The notes below the pieces were generated by a model. It ran no database searches and was not told where the DNA came from. It saw only the letters and a list, made by a program, of their open reading frames with translations. The position numbers and the translations under genes are program-made. A stretch of DNA of 64,000 nucleotides from Selenomonadales bacterium (lineage in GTDB: Bacteria > Bacillota > Negativicutes > Sporomusales > UBA7701), in the NCBI GenBank assembly GCA_029975165.1, contig JARKPR010000068.1, positions 56,868 to 120,867 on the forward strand, given 5' to 3'. Shown in pieces: positions 8,264-16,759 of the stretch. Position 1 is the first letter of the stretch; every line of letters starts with the position of its first letter.

Positions 8264-8353
8264 GGGCGGCGGCTCCTTGTCTGCATGGTGGTGTGGCGGT
8301 GTCCGCCGCTTGGTTGCCGGGCGAACGGGCAGTTTTCCTGCCGGGAGGGGGCT

Positions 8354-9394
8354 TTACCGGGCGGTCCGTTTTTGGCGGAAGCCGTGGCCGGCGGCGACGC
8401 GGCGGCCGATGGCGGCGATTTTGCCGCCGATGCAGGCGCGGCAGTGGGCCGGAGTGTCGCCGACGCAGATTTTGCCGGGGTAGAGGGCGTAGAGGCGGCG
8501 GTAGTCGCCTTCGGTGACGTTGGGCATGACGACGTTGGCGCCGCTGCGGAGGGCTTTGATGCGGCCGTTTTCGTCGATGGTTTCCATGGCGGTGGTGGCG
8601 GGGATGTTGACGTCGGGCAGGAGGAGGCGGACGAGGGCGACGACTTTGAGGCTGAGGGCGATGGTGCCGCCGCCGGCGGCGGCGAGGGGGGTGTCGGGGT
8701 TGGGGATGAAGGGGCCGACGCCGATCATGTCGGCGTCGATCTGCCGGAAGAAGAGGATGTCGTCGGCGATGGCGGCGAGGGTCTGGCCGGGAAGGCCGAT
8801 GAGGCTGCCTGTGCCGACTTCGTAGCCGAGGGTTTTGAGGTCGCGCAGGCAGCGGAGGCGGTTTTCGAAGGACATGCCGGGGTCGAGGGCTTCGTAGAGG
8901 CGGCGGTCGGTGGTTTCGATGCGCAGGAGGTAGCGGTCGGCGCCGGCTTCTTTGTAGGCGCTGTATTCTTCGCAGGTTTTTTCGCCGATGCTTAAAGTGA
9001 CGGCGACGCCGAGTTTTTTGATTTCGCCGATGATGTGGCGGAGTTTGTCGACGGTGTAGTAGGGGTCTTCGCCCGACTGGAGGACGAGGGTCTTATAGCC
9101 GTAGCCGTGGGCTTTGCGGGCCAGGTCGATGACGGCGTCGGGCTCGAGGCGGTAGCGGACGACGGCGGCGTTGTCGCGGCGGAGGCCGCAGTAGTGGCAG
9201 TTTTGGCGGCAGGTGTTGGAGAATTCGATGAGGCCGCGCAGGTGGACTTCGTCGCCGACGTACAGCCGGCGGACCCGATCGGCGGCGGCGAGGAGGGCGT
9301 CGGTATGCGCGTCGTCGGCGAGGAGGGCGACGATTTCGTCTTTGGCGAGGGTGTGGGTGGTTTCGGCTTTGGCGATGAGGGCAGGGATGTCCAT
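8354..9394 (-). CDS. hydE: [FeFe] hydrogenase H-cluster maturase HydE
   Basis: A 346-residue radical SAM protein. The CRQNCHYCG motif (Cys62, Cys66, Cys69) binds the SAM-coordinated 4Fe-4S cluster, and a DALLAAADRVRRLYVGDEVHLRGLIEFSN N-terminal region is typical of HydE. The LQSGEDPYYT, GSLIGLPGQT and MPNVTEGDYRRLYALYPGKICVGDTPAHCRAC segments match the HydE/PylB branch. HydE helps build the dithiomethylamine-bearing 2Fe subcluster of [FeFe] hydrogenase. hydF, hydG and hydrogenase genes are not in this window, so it is encoded apart from them here. The ATG at 9394 follows an AGGAGG site. Confidence 0.9.
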   Translation of the reverse strand: MDIPALIAKAETTHTLAKDEIVALLADDAHTDALLAAADRVRRLYVGDEVHLRGLIEFSNTCRQNCHYCGLRRDNAAVVRYRLEPDAVIDLARKAHGYGYKTLVLQSGEDPYYTVDKLRHIIGEIKKLGVAVTLSIGEKTCEEYSAYKEAGADRYLLRIETTDRRLYEALDPGMSFENRLRCLRDLKTLGYEVGTGSLIGLPGQTLAAIADDILFFRQIDADMIGVGPFIPNPDTPLAAAGGGTIALSLKVVALVRLLLPDVNIPATTAMETIDENGRIKALRSGANVVMPNVTEGDYRRLYALYPGKICVGDTPAHCRACIGGKIAAIGRRVAAGHGFRQKRTAR

Positions 9395-9526
9395 GGCTGG
9401 CCTCCTGGGGCGTTTGTTATTGTTATTATTATACCGTAATTCCTACCTGAATGCTATGAATTTTTGCGGGAAACGGGAGGCCGCGGCCCCCTCCCCCATG
9501 GCCGGGACGCCGCGGCCTTTTTGCCG

Positions 9527-10618
9527 CTACTGGCAGGCTAGTACTCTTTCCAAGGTGTGGTGCCAGCGTTTTTCGACGGCGGTGAAGTCCATGTTGGGGA
9601 CGTAGTAGGTTTCGAGTTCGTCGTGGAGGGTTTTGGCGCGTTTGATGCAGGTGACGCTTTTGACGAACAGTTCCCAGAAGAGGTCCTGGTCGTAGGCAAT
9701 GGCGTCGGCGCGGCGGGCGGCGATGTCGCTTTTCAGGCATTCGTTCATGTCGATGGCGAGCGCGGGCCGGCGGTCGGCCGGGTAGGGGTGCGGCAGGAAG
9801 GAGGTGGTGACGGCGGCGCCCAGGGCGGGGATGACGACGTGTTCGGGTTTTTCGGGGTCGAGGGGGCAGTAGAAGGCTTCGGCGTCGAGGCCGCGGACGA
9901 GGGCGGCGGCGATGACTTTGCGGACGAGAGTGCTTTTGCCGCTGCCGGGGTCGCCGGCGATGACGAAGCAGCGGCCGGCGGGCCAGACGGAGGTGTCGAG
10001 GTAGTGGACGAGGCCGTCGGGGGTGATGGCGGAGGCGAAGAGTTTGCGCAAGCGGCCGGCGCCGACGGTGTCGATGCCCTGGAAGAGGGCGGCGAGCAGT
10101 TCTTCGCCCCGCCGGTTGGCGGCGGCGTGGTCGAGGGCTTCGGCGTTGGCGGCTTCCCAGTCGTCGTAGAGGGCTTTGGCGGCGGCGAGGAGGCGGTAGG
10201 CGCGCTGGAAGTTTTTGCCGATTTCGGCGGTACCGGCAAGGATCTGTTGTTTGTTGGCGATCATTTTGCCTTGGTCCCAGAAGTCGCCGAGGTGGATGAT
10301 TTCGTCGACGCAGCCGGGGTGTTTGGGGTCGACGACGTGCGGGGCGGTGCCGTCGATGAAGGCGACGCCCAGGTCCGGGATGACGAGGCCGTCGAGGGAG
10401 CCGTTGTCGCTGGAGCAGTGGTGGTGCTCGAGGTCGTGGCCGCGGGCGGCCATGGCGTCGCCGATGCGGCGCATGAAGGTGGATTTGCCTGTGCCGGGGC
10501 CGCCTTTCAGGATGAAGATGCGGGCGGCGTCGGCGGGGATTATGTAGTTGTAGTAGGAGTAGAAGCCGCGTGGGGTGTTGCCCCCGGGGAACAGGTGACG
10601 GATTTTTACCTCTCTCAT
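9527..10618 (-). CDS. Tandem P-loop ATPase, function unknown (PRK06851-like)
   Basis: A 363-residue cytoplasmic protein with two separate nucleotide-binding loops, GGPGTGKST at 39-47 and GDPGSGKST at 222-230, implying duplicated P-loop domains. The N-terminus (REVKIRHLFPGGNTPRGFYSYYNYII) and the HHHCSSDNGSLDGLVIP segment are typical of a conserved Firmicute family of unknown role. The ATG at 10618 was chosen over an upstream-open frame because a GGGAGG site lies upstream of it and conservation starts there. The next gene upstream is divergent. No partner gene clarifies its job. Confidence 0.72.
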   Translation of the reverse strand: MREVKIRHLFPGGNTPRGFYSYYNYIIPADAARIFILKGGPGTGKSTFMRRIGDAMAARGHDLEHHHCSSDNGSLDGLVIPDLGVAFIDGTAPHVVDPKHPGCVDEIIHLGDFWDQGKMIANKQQILAGTAEIGKNFQRAYRLLAAAKALYDDWEAANAEALDHAAANRRGEELLAALFQGIDTVGAGRLRKLFASAITPDGLVHYLDTSVWPAGRCFVIAGDPGSGKSTLVRKVIAAALVRGLDAEAFYCPLDPEKPEHVVIPALGAAVTTSFLPHPYPADRRPALAIDMNECLKSDIAARRADAIAYDQDLFWELFVKSVTCIKRAKTLHDELETYYVPNMDFTAVEKRWHHTLERVLACQ

Positions 10619-10794
10619 AAAAGCAAGGACCTCCCTCAGCCCTGCCGGCGGCGGGCTGTTTTTTCGCACAATATGATATGTGGCGGGGAGGATTCTGCCA
10701 CCGGGGACAACCAATTCGTAATTTGTGCCGCATGGCGAGGGACCGCAGATTTCGGGACGGCGGCGCGGCCGGGCCGGCGGTTTTCGTTGGCGAC

Positions 10795-10825
10795 TTGACT
10801 TGGAGCTGGCTCCAGGTATTATAAT
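10795..10825 (+). promoter_or_regulatory. MerR-type promoter with 19-bp spacer and palindromic operator
   Basis: The -35 TTGACT (10795-10800) and the -10 TATAAT (10820-10825) are separated by 19 bp, the overlong spacing typical of MerR-family promoters. The spacer contains the perfect palindrome TGGAGCTGGCTCCA at 10801-10814. It drives the regulator gene at 10849. A 13/14 identical palindrome sits in the promoter of the aldo-keto reductase gene. Confidence 0.88.
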
Positions 10826-10848
10826 ACGAAGGAAAGGAGGTGTATGCC

Positions 10849-11235
10849 ATGACGATTTCCGAGGTGAGCGAGAGGTATGATATGCCCCAGGATACGCTCC
10901 GCTATTATGAGCGCATCGGCCTGCTCCCCCATGTGAGCCGCAATAAGAGCGGCGTCAGGGATTATACGGAGGAGGACTGCCGGCGGGTCGAGTTTATCAA
11001 GTGCATGCGCCGCGCCGGTCTGCCGGTCGAGGTGTTGATCGAGTATGTCGGGCTGTTTCAGCAGGGCGATGAGACTGTCGAGGCTAGAAAGGCGCTCCTG
11101 GTGGAGCAGCGCCGGTTGCTGGCGAACAGGATGGAGGATATGCAGAGGACGCTGGACCGCCTGGATTATAAGATCGCCGTTTATGAGCAGACGGTGGTTG
11201 CGAAGGAAAAAGCGCTAAGAATGGCGGATAATTAG
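10849..11235 (+). CDS. MerR family transcriptional regulator
   Basis: A 128-residue regulator: a MerR winged helix (ISEVSERYDMPQDTLRYYERIGLLPHVSRNKSGVRDYTEEDCRRVEFI, residues 3-50) followed by a long dimerisation coiled coil. No metal-binding cysteine pair is present at the C-terminus, so it resembles AdhR/aldehyde- or drug-responsive members, not metal sensors. The ATG at 10849 was chosen because GGAGGTG ends seven bases before it; a GTG at 10840 overlaps that site. Matching operators in its own promoter and in that of the 12916-11325 operon indicate autoregulation and control of the reductase and cupin genes. Confidence 0.92.
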   Translation: MTISEVSERYDMPQDTLRYYERIGLLPHVSRNKSGVRDYTEEDCRRVEFIKCMRRAGLPVEVLIEYVGLFQQGDETVEARKALLVEQRRLLANRMEDMQRTLDRLDYKIAVYEQTVVAKEKALRMADN

Positions 11236-11272
11236 TTTGCCGCCCCGCAGCGGCCGGCGGGGCGCGAATAAG

Positions 11273-11306
11273 AAAACAGGCGCAAACGGAGGTTTGGGCC
11301 TGTTTT
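11273..11306 (+). terminator. Intrinsic terminator after the merR gene
   Basis: Nine-bp arms AAAACAGGC (11273-11281) and GCCTGTTTT (11298-11306) flank a smaller inner CAAAC/GTTTG stem. It can act for the regulator gene and, as a convergent hairpin, for the cupin gene whose stop lies at 11325. Confidence 0.8.
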
Positions 11307-11324
11307 CGCGTGGGGGAGGTTATT

Positions 11325-11732
11325 TCACTTGCCGTATTGTTCGTCGCTGACTTGCTCCAGCCATTCGGCGGCCTGGCCGTCGCACACGGCCGTGAGGTGG
11401 ATGTGGGTCATGGCGGTGGTCGGCGCGGCGCCGTGCCAGTGCTTGACGCCGGGGGCAAACCAGACGACGTCGCCGGGCCTGATCTCTTCGATCGGCCCGC
11501 CCCACTCCTGTACGCGGCCGACGCCGGCGGTAACTACCAGGCGCTGGCCGGCGGGATGGGTGTGCCAGGCGGTGCGGGCTCCCGGTTCGAACGTGACGTA
11601 GGCGCCGGCAAAGGGGGCCGATTCAGCGGCGGCGAACAGGGGGTCGAAGCGTACGCTGCCGGTGAAGTGGTCGGCCGGGCCCCTGGCGGACGGCTGCGAG
11701 CCGGCTCTGGTGATCGTTGTCGACAGTTTCAT
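11325..11732 (-). CDS. Single-domain cupin protein
   Basis: A 135-residue cupin. Motif 1 is [16 protein letters not shown] with metal ligands His-x-His, and motif 2 is [19 protein letters not shown] with the final His. Proteins of this sequence type are often labelled mandelonitrile-lyase-like or carboxymuconolactone-decarboxylase-associated cupins, but no activity can be assumed. It lies 47 bases downstream of the aldo-keto reductase and shares its MerR-controlled promoter. The ATG at 11732 has a GGAGGGAA site. Confidence 0.85.
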   Translation of the reverse strand: MKLSTTITRAGSQPSARGPADHFTGSVRFDPLFAAAESAPFAGAYVTFEPGARTAWHTHPAGQRLVVTAGVGRVQEWGGPIEEIRPGDVVWFAPGVKHWHGAAPTTAMTHIHLTAVCDGQAAEWLEQVSDEQYGK

Positions 11733-11779
11733 TGGTTCCCTCCTCTGGTTTATTCATTCCAGGCACTGACGGCATTTCT

Positions 11780-12916
11780 TCATCTGGTCGGCAAGGACGC
11801 GTTGTCGAAGGTTTTGGCGACGTCTTTGAGGTGTTCGGTTATTTTTAGGTGCTGGGGGCATACTTTTTCGCACTGTTTGCAGTCGATACAGTCGCCGGCC
11901 TTGCCGCGGCTCGCGGTAAGGTTCAGGTAGTAGACGAACTGGCTGGAGAAGTTGGCGCTGGTGGCCCGCTTGGCGCTGTTGTACAGGGCGAAGTAGTCGG
12001 GTATGGCGATTTTCTTGGGGCAGCCTGGTTCGCAATAGCGGCAGAGCGTGCAGGGAACGGCGGTGTTTTCGTTTATGATGCCGGTCACCCGGTCTATGAT
12101 CTGCAGTTCCTCGTCGTTGAGGGGCTTGAAGTCCGCCATGTATGAGGTGTTGTCGAGGACCTGCTCCAGGGCCGACATGCCGCTGAGCACGGTGACGACG
12201 CCTTCCAGGCTGGCGGCGAACCGTATGGCCCAGGAGGCGGCCGAGGCGTCCGGCTTGTACGCCTTCAGCAGTTTTTCGGCTTTTTCGGGGACGATGGCCA
12301 GGCTGCCGCCTTTGCAGGGTTCCATGACGATGATGGGCTTGGCGTGCTTTCTCGCCACTTCGTGGCATCGCCGGGACTGAATGCCGGGATTGTCCCAGTC
12401 GATGTAGTTCAGTTGCAGTTGGACGAAGTCGAGTTCGGGATGGGCGGTCAGGACTTCGTCAAGCAGTTCCGGCGTGTCGTGGAAGGATATGCCGATGTTT
12501 TTTATTTTGCCTTCTTTCTTTTTGTTGACGACAAAACCGAAGGTGCCGTATTTGCTTGCCTGTGGATACGAGCTTACGCCGATGTTGTGAATCAGGTAGT
12601 AGTCGAAGTATTCGACGCCGCATTTGGCCAGTTGCTCGTTGAAGATCGTTTCCTGGTCGGCCGCGGTTTTCAGCATCCGCGGCGGCAGTTTCGTCGCCAG
12701 GGCAAATGCGTCGCGCTTGTGTCTTTTGACCAGAGCTTCACGCATGACCTCTTCGCTTTTGAAGCCGTGATAGACGTAGGCGGTATCGAAGTAGGTGAAG
12801 CCTCTGTCCAGGAAGGTGTCGACCATTTCGTTCAGGGTGGCCGTGTCGATCGAGGTTTGGTCGTTTTTGTCCAGGAGCGGCAATCGCATACAGCCGAAGC
12901 CGAGTTTTTTTTGCAT
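11780..12916 (-). CDS. Aldo-keto reductase with C-terminal bis-[4Fe-4S] ferredoxin domain
   Basis: A 378-residue fusion. Residues 1-280 form an AKR barrel with Asp44, Tyr49, Lys76 and His110 as the catalytic set, which reduces carbonyl compounds with NAD(P)H. Residues 289-299 (CTLCRYCEPGC) and 343-353 (CIDCKQCEKVC) are two 4Fe-4S cluster motifs, typical of the oxidoreductase family found in anaerobes. The ATG at 12916 begins MQKKLGFGCMRLP, the conserved start. The ribosome binding site is modest. The promoter 47 bases upstream carries the MerR operator, so a reactive carbonyl or electrophile is the likely inducer, by inference. Confidence 0.92.
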   Translation of the reverse strand: MQKKLGFGCMRLPLLDKNDQTSIDTATLNEMVDTFLDRGFTYFDTAYVYHGFKSEEVMREALVKRHKRDAFALATKLPPRMLKTAADQETIFNEQLAKCGVEYFDYYLIHNIGVSSYPQASKYGTFGFVVNKKKEGKIKNIGISFHDTPELLDEVLTAHPELDFVQLQLNYIDWDNPGIQSRRCHEVARKHAKPIIVMEPCKGGSLAIVPEKAEKLLKAYKPDASAASWAIRFAASLEGVVTVLSGMSALEQVLDNTSYMADFKPLNDEELQIIDRVTGIINENTAVPCTLCRYCEPGCPKKIAIPDYFALYNSAKRATSANFSSQFVYYLNLTASRGKAGDCIDCKQCEKVCPQHLKITEHLKDVAKTFDNASLPTR

Positions 12917-12962
12917 GTTGTTCTGCCTGCCCTTCTCCAAAGCGGAAGTATCGTTTTCTTTA

Positions 12963-12993
12963 ATGCTACACCTTGGAGTTGGCTCCATGTCAA
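12963..12993 (-). promoter_or_regulatory. MerR-regulated promoter of the aldo-keto reductase/cupin operon
   Basis: On the minus strand the -35 TTGACA (12988-12993) and the -10 TAGCAT (12963-12968) are 19 bp apart. The spacer holds the palindrome TGGAGTTGGCTCCA (plus-strand reading, 12974-12987), differing at one base from the operator in the merR promoter. This spacing needs MerR-type underwinding for activity. Confidence 0.88.
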
Positions 12994-13189
12994 TAGGTTT
13001 ATAGAAAATATTTACAAGAGGCGTATCCGGGAGGAGGCGCCTCTTGGTGCGGTTGTGGGGGCGGCGCCGGGCGGACGGTTGGCGGCAGGTGGCGGCAGGC
13101 CATAATTTCCGCCGCGGGGGGAGATACTAAGGCGAAGTTATTTTCGGGGGGCGGATTCGGCCGCGAGTCCGCCAGCTGGAGGGGCCGCT

Positions 13190-13708
13190 ATGGAGTCGAT
13201 GCTCGGTTATTTCGCCGTCTTCCTGGCCAGAGTCGCCGATATGACGCTGGCGACCGTCCGCACGCTTATGGTGGTGCGGGGCCGGAAGTTCATGGCGGCG
13301 GCCATCGGTTTTGCCGAGGTCCTGATCTATGTCGTCGCTTTAAAGTTCGTCCTGGAAACCCTCAATGATATTCCCAGCCTTATTTCCTACGCTCTCGGGT
13401 TCGCCGCCGGCAACGCGGTCGGCTTGTGGGTGGAGGAGCGGCTGGCGCTGGGGTATTACGTGATGCAGGTGATTACGACCCGCGACGCATCCGCGCTGGC
13501 CGCGAAGCTCCGCCAGCAGGGCTTCGGGGTGACGGTCTTCGCCTGCGAGGGCCACGAAGGTTGCTACTATCAGTTGCGAGTGGTTTTCGAGCGGAAGCGC
13601 CTCGATGAGCTGGAGAAGACGGTGTACGGGTGGGACCCGAAGGCGTTCGTGACGGTGACGGATACCCGTATTATCCGCGGCGGCCATTTTTATCGCAAGG
13701 CCAAGTAA
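13190..13708 (+). CDS. UPF0316/DUF2179 membrane protein
   Basis: A 172-residue protein. Three hydrophobic segments occupy about residues 5-85 and include the conserved LARVADMTLATVRTLMVVRGRK stretch. A soluble C-terminal DUF2179-like domain follows (YVMQVITTRDASALAAKLRQQGFGVTVFACEGHEG). The architecture matches UPF0316 proteins of about 170-180 residues in Firmicutes. Function is unknown. DUF2179 resembles small ligand-binding or regulatory domains. The ATG at 13190 follows GGAGGGG. A terminator overlaps its stop codon region, so it is monocistronic. Confidence 0.85.
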   Translation: MESMLGYFAVFLARVADMTLATVRTLMVVRGRKFMAAAIGFAEVLIYVVALKFVLETLNDIPSLISYALGFAAGNAVGLWVEERLALGYYVMQVITTRDASALAAKLRQQGFGVTVFACEGHEGCYYQLRVVFERKRLDELEKTVYGWDPKAFVTVTDTRIIRGGHFYRKAK

Positions 13709-13738
13709 AAAATCGCTTGCGAGCAGCAAGCGATTTTT
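13708..13738 (+). terminator. Intrinsic terminator after the UPF0316 gene
   Basis: Perfect 13-bp arms AAAAATCGCTTGC (13708-13720) and GCAAGCGATTTTT (13726-13738) enclose a 5-nt loop. The A/T-rich ends would allow termination from either direction. Confidence 0.9.
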
Positions 13739-13807
13739 AAGGCGAAGATGACGAGCATGATGGACGTGAGGTTGAGCCGAGAGCGCTTCGGTTCCTCAGG
13801 TCTGCGC

Positions 13808-13932
13808 GCGGACGTTCAGAAGCCCCCAGATGCTAGGCGGCTCCGCCGGGCGTGCCGCGACGCGTACTCGGAACGTACGCTAGCAAGCGCCCGGCGGAAC
13901 AACAACGCAGATGGGGGCTTATAAACGTTCGC
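13808..13932 (-). repeat. Structured dispersed repeat, copy B
   Basis: The outer arms are GCGGACGTT (13808-13816) and AACGTTCGC (13924-13932). The second arms AGCCCCC and GGGGGCT flank the conserved AGATGC and GCAGAT. The inner hairpin has 10-bp arms CCGCCGGGCG / CGCCCGGCGG and a GTAC-containing tip shared with other copies. It lies between convergent genes, 22 bases past the stop codon of the TPM gene. Confidence 0.88.
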
Positions 13933-13954
13933 CAAAGTCCAATTGCCAAAAGCT

Positions 13955-14731
13955 TTACCAGCGACGGCCGGCGCCGCCGCCACCGCCCGACCCGCCCCCG
14001 AATCCGCCGCCGCCACCTTGGCCCCCTCCCCCGCCGCCGCGGCGGAAGAGCAGGGCGAGGATAAGCCAGGTGAACTGGCCGCCGAAGAAGACCCAGTCGA
14101 GGATGAAGAGGCCGATGACGGCCCCGAGGAGGAGGAGCTTGCCCCACCAGGGCAGGGCGTCCCACCAGGGCTCGCTATGGGTGGGCTGGGACCGGGAGAC
14201 GGTCTTTTTTTTGTCGGCGTCGATGGTGACGCCGTATTCGCGGGCGACTTCGCCGACGACGGCGAGGTAGCCGTTGTAGACGCCGTTGTCGTAGTCGCCG
14301 CGCTGGAAGTAGGGGAGCATGTATTCGTCGAGGATGCGGCCGGCCTTGGCGTCGGGGATGCGGCCTTCGAGGCCGTAGCCGACTTCGATGCGGGCGGCGC
14401 GGTCGTCGACGGCGACGAGGATGACGACGCCGTTGTTCTCGGTTTTGTCGCCGACGCCCCACTGCCTCAGGATGGCGAGGGCGTAGTCGGCGGGCGGCGC
14501 GCCGCCGGTGGTCCTGACGACGACGGCGACGACGTGGGCCTTGGTTTTGCCGCGGAGCTGGGAGCCGAGGAAGTCGATGCGCGTTTTGGCGTCGTCGCCG
14601 AGGATGCCGGCGTAGTCGCGGACGAAGAGGCTGCCGGAGGTGGGCGCGGGCGGGATGGCAGGCTGGGCCCAGGCCGCTGCGCCGGATAGGATGAATGCCG
14701 CCAGCAACAGGCAGGCCAGCCATTTTTTCAT
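13955..14731 (-). CDS. TPM-domain membrane protein (YgcG family) with Gly-rich tail
   Basis: A 258-residue protein. The signal peptide (1-23) is followed by an extracytoplasmic TPM domain (about 34-170; VRDYAGILGDDAKTRIDFL at the start and a GVVILVAVDDRAARIEVGYGLEGRIPD core). A membrane hairpin (about 197-230) and an almost pure glycine tail ending GAGRRW complete it. TPM proteins are widespread envelope proteins; some have phosphatase-like activity or help photosystem or membrane protein maintenance. The ATG at 14731 has a GGGAC-type weak site. Repeat copy B lies directly downstream. Confidence 0.88.
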   Translation of the reverse strand: MKKWLACLLLAAFILSGAAAWAQPAIPPAPTSGSLFVRDYAGILGDDAKTRIDFLGSQLRGKTKAHVVAVVVRTTGGAPPADYALAILRQWGVGDKTENNGVVILVAVDDRAARIEVGYGLEGRIPDAKAGRILDEYMLPYFQRGDYDNGVYNGYLAVVGEVAREYGVTIDADKKKTVSRSQPTHSEPWWDALPWWGKLLLLGAVIGLFILDWVFFGGQFTWLILALLFRRGGGGGGQGGGGGFGGGSGGGGGAGRRW

Positions 14732-14824
14732 GGTGTTGTCCCTCGCTTGTCGGGGATTTGGCGTTTGCCCCAGGGGGCTTGCATGCTAATTTTACACTGT
14801 TTTCCGGAAGGCTTCAACTGCCGT

Positions 14825-16051
14825 TTAGCGGGCGTCGCTCCGCAGTTCCCGTTCGATGATGGCGGCCATGAGCTCGCGCGAGGGGACCCCCACCATCCTG
14901 CGGCCGTTGATGAACAGGGTGGGCGTGGCCTTGATGCGCAGCTTGTCCGCCAAGGCGATGTCGCGGCGGAGGATTTGCCGGACGGCGGCCGAATCGGCCA
15001 CGGCCATGAACCGCGCCGGGTCGCTCAGCCCGGCCGCCGTCGCGGCGGCCTTGTCCGGGCCGTACTGGCCGTGGAATTCGTGGTAGCGGGCGAAATGTTC
15101 CGCCATGTATTCGGGGAAGAAGCCCAGCGACGCCGCGGCCAGCATCGACCCGGCCGCCGTGCAGGACGAGGCGTACATCGTCCGCTGCAGGTCGGGGTTG
15201 CATTCCTTGTCGAGGGGATAGTTGTAATAGGCGAAGGCGACCGCGTCGCCGTACTGGGCGGTCAATTCCTTCTCCAACTGGTAAAACTGGTAGCAGGCCG
15301 CGCAGAGGAAGTCGGTGAAGACGACGATCTTGACTTTTGCGTCCGCGGAGCCGACGGTCAGGGTGGTTGGCGGCAATTGCAGGTTTTCCGCCTGCTGGCG
15401 GTAGAACGCCTCGTAGGTCTGCTGCGTCTGGTCCTTGGGCTGCCGGGCGGCGTCCGTCCGTATGCCGAGCATGGCGGACGCGGCGAAAACCGAGAACGCC
15501 AGGAAGGTGACGAACAGTACGTACAGCGCGGCGGCGGCCTTCGCCCCGTGCCTGCCGGCGCCGGCGGCGCGGAGGGCCCGGAGAGCGTCGCGCAGCGTGA
15601 CGCCGTCCTGCCGTTTCAGGCGCCTATACCACAGGCAGCCGGCCGCGAGCAGCAGCACATTGATGAGGTAGGTGGCGAGGCACAGGATACAAAAGATTTG
15701 CAGTCTGATCATCACGGCGGCGAGGACGGCGTCGGCCGCCAGCGAGACGGCGACGAGCGGCAGGATTATCAGCAGGCCGTAAAGGCGGTATAGCCCGCCC
15801 GCGTAGCCGGCCACCAGCGCGGTGAACAGGACGGCGAGGTAGGCGAACAGCCCGTAGGCGGCCACGGGGATGCCGAAGAGCGTGGCGTATTCCCCCTGGA
15901 TAAGGGCGTCGCAGTTGCCGGCAGATTCGGGGCCGCATATGACGAAGTTCTCATAGCCGGCGGGATAGAAATGCAGGTATGTGAGATAGCCGGCGACGGC
16001 AGCGCCGGTCAAGGCCAGGAGGGCGATAACGGCGCAATAAATTCTCCCCAT
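14825..16051 (-). CDS. VKOR-DsbA fusion: self-contained disulfide-forming enzyme
   Basis: A 408-residue fusion. The N-terminal vitamin K epoxide reductase domain has four to five helices, with loop cysteines Cys39 and Cys47 and the quinone-side CILC motif (Cys121, Cys124). A further helix (about 172-195) leads to an extracytoplasmic DsbA-like thioredoxin domain with CAAC (Cys250, Cys253) and a cis-Pro TPTLFINGRRMVG segment. Electrons from substrate thiols would pass through CAAC to VKOR and then to quinone. The ATG at 16051 follows GGGAGAA; an in-frame start at 16084 is less likely. The 100 bases downstream of the stop hold nothing obvious. Confidence 0.92.
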   Translation of the reverse strand: MGRIYCAVIALLALTGAAVAGYLTYLHFYPAGYENFVICGPESAGNCDALIQGEYATLFGIPVAAYGLFAYLAVLFTALVAGYAGGLYRLYGLLIILPLVAVSLAADAVLAAVMIRLQIFCILCLATYLINVLLLAAGCLWYRRLKRQDGVTLRDALRALRAAGAGRHGAKAAAALYVLFVTFLAFSVFAASAMLGIRTDAARQPKDQTQQTYEAFYRQQAENLQLPPTTLTVGSADAKVKIVVFTDFLCAACYQFYQLEKELTAQYGDAVAFAYYNYPLDKECNPDLQRTMYASSCTAAGSMLAAASLGFFPEYMAEHFARYHEFHGQYGPDKAAATAAGLSDPARFMAVADSAAVRQILRRDIALADKLRIKATPTLFINGRRMVGVPSRELMAAIIERELRSDAR

Positions 16052-16152
16052 CGTTTCTCCCGGAAATCGGACGGATTTCCTCACCGTTTATTCCGCATAA
16101 AGGGTTCGCGCCGCGGCCGGCTGTTTCCTGCCGGCCCGCGGCTAAGCCGCCG

Positions 16153-16507
16153 CTAATCCCCGGTTTGAAAAGACGGCGTCGACAGGTACCTTTCCCCGGT
16201 GTCAGGCAGCAGGACGACGATGGTCTGGCCGGCGTTCTCGGGGCGCAGAGCCAGTTGCGTGGCGGCGAAGGCGGCCGCGCCGCTCGATGCTCATGGTCTC
16301 CGGCATGGTCAGGATCAGCCGGTAGCCTCTGGCGGCGGCGACGAACGCCAGGCCCACGCCGGTGTTGCCGCTGGTCGGCTCGATGATGACGCTGTCTTTG
16401 CCGATGGGGCCGCGGTCTTCGGCATCCTTGGTCATGGCGTAGCCGAGGCGGTCCTTGACGCTGCCCGGCGGGTTGTTTCCTCCCTGCTTGCCAGCGGCGG
16501 CGAGCAT
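16153..16507 (-). pseudogene. cysK: Cysteine synthase (cysK) remnant with internal deletion
   Basis: The first part encodes [14 protein letters not shown]...[38 protein letters not shown], the PLP-lysine and Asn-Thr substrate loops of O-acetylserine sulfhydrylase. About 190 central residues are then missing. The frame shifts, and the other frame encodes the true C-terminus, [36 protein letters not shown], up to the stop at 16153-16155. The first 30 or so residues of the family are also absent or unrecognisable. Sulfide-incorporating activity is therefore lost. The join lies in GCGGCC-rich sequence that could have mediated the deletion. Confidence 0.88.
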
Positions 16508-16742
16508 CCGTTTGCTGTTACCGGTTCGACGGGGCGGGCCGGTTGCCCTGCCGCCGCTTCGCGCCGGGCCGGATTGCCGTGATGTATGATTTAATTTGCC
16601 CGTGGACGTGCTTTTTCACAACTGCCGGCAAAAAACAAGCCAAGGATCGCCCTGGGCAAGCCTTCCTCGGTCTTTAGCGGACAGCCGGGGCCGGGCGCGG
16701 CCGTGGTGCATTTTTTTTTGCCTATTCCTTTCGCCGGCACAA

Positions 16743-16759
16743 ATAAACAAAAACTTAAT
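16743..16759 (+). promoter_or_regulatory. Direct-repeat operator upstream of the flgD operon
   Basis: ATAAAC-N5-CTTAAT lies 61 bases before the flgD start codon. The same arrangement, (C/A)TAAAC-N5-CTTAA(C/T), followed in most sites by ATTnGCC-like bases, occurs in the flagellin promoter and before the adjacent response regulator gene. A looser version precedes a candidate short RNA near 29.5 kb. Two tandem 6-mers at an 11-bp period fit an OmpR-family response regulator site. A TAAA-N15-GCC reading would instead suggest a sigma-28 promoter. Confidence 0.55.
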
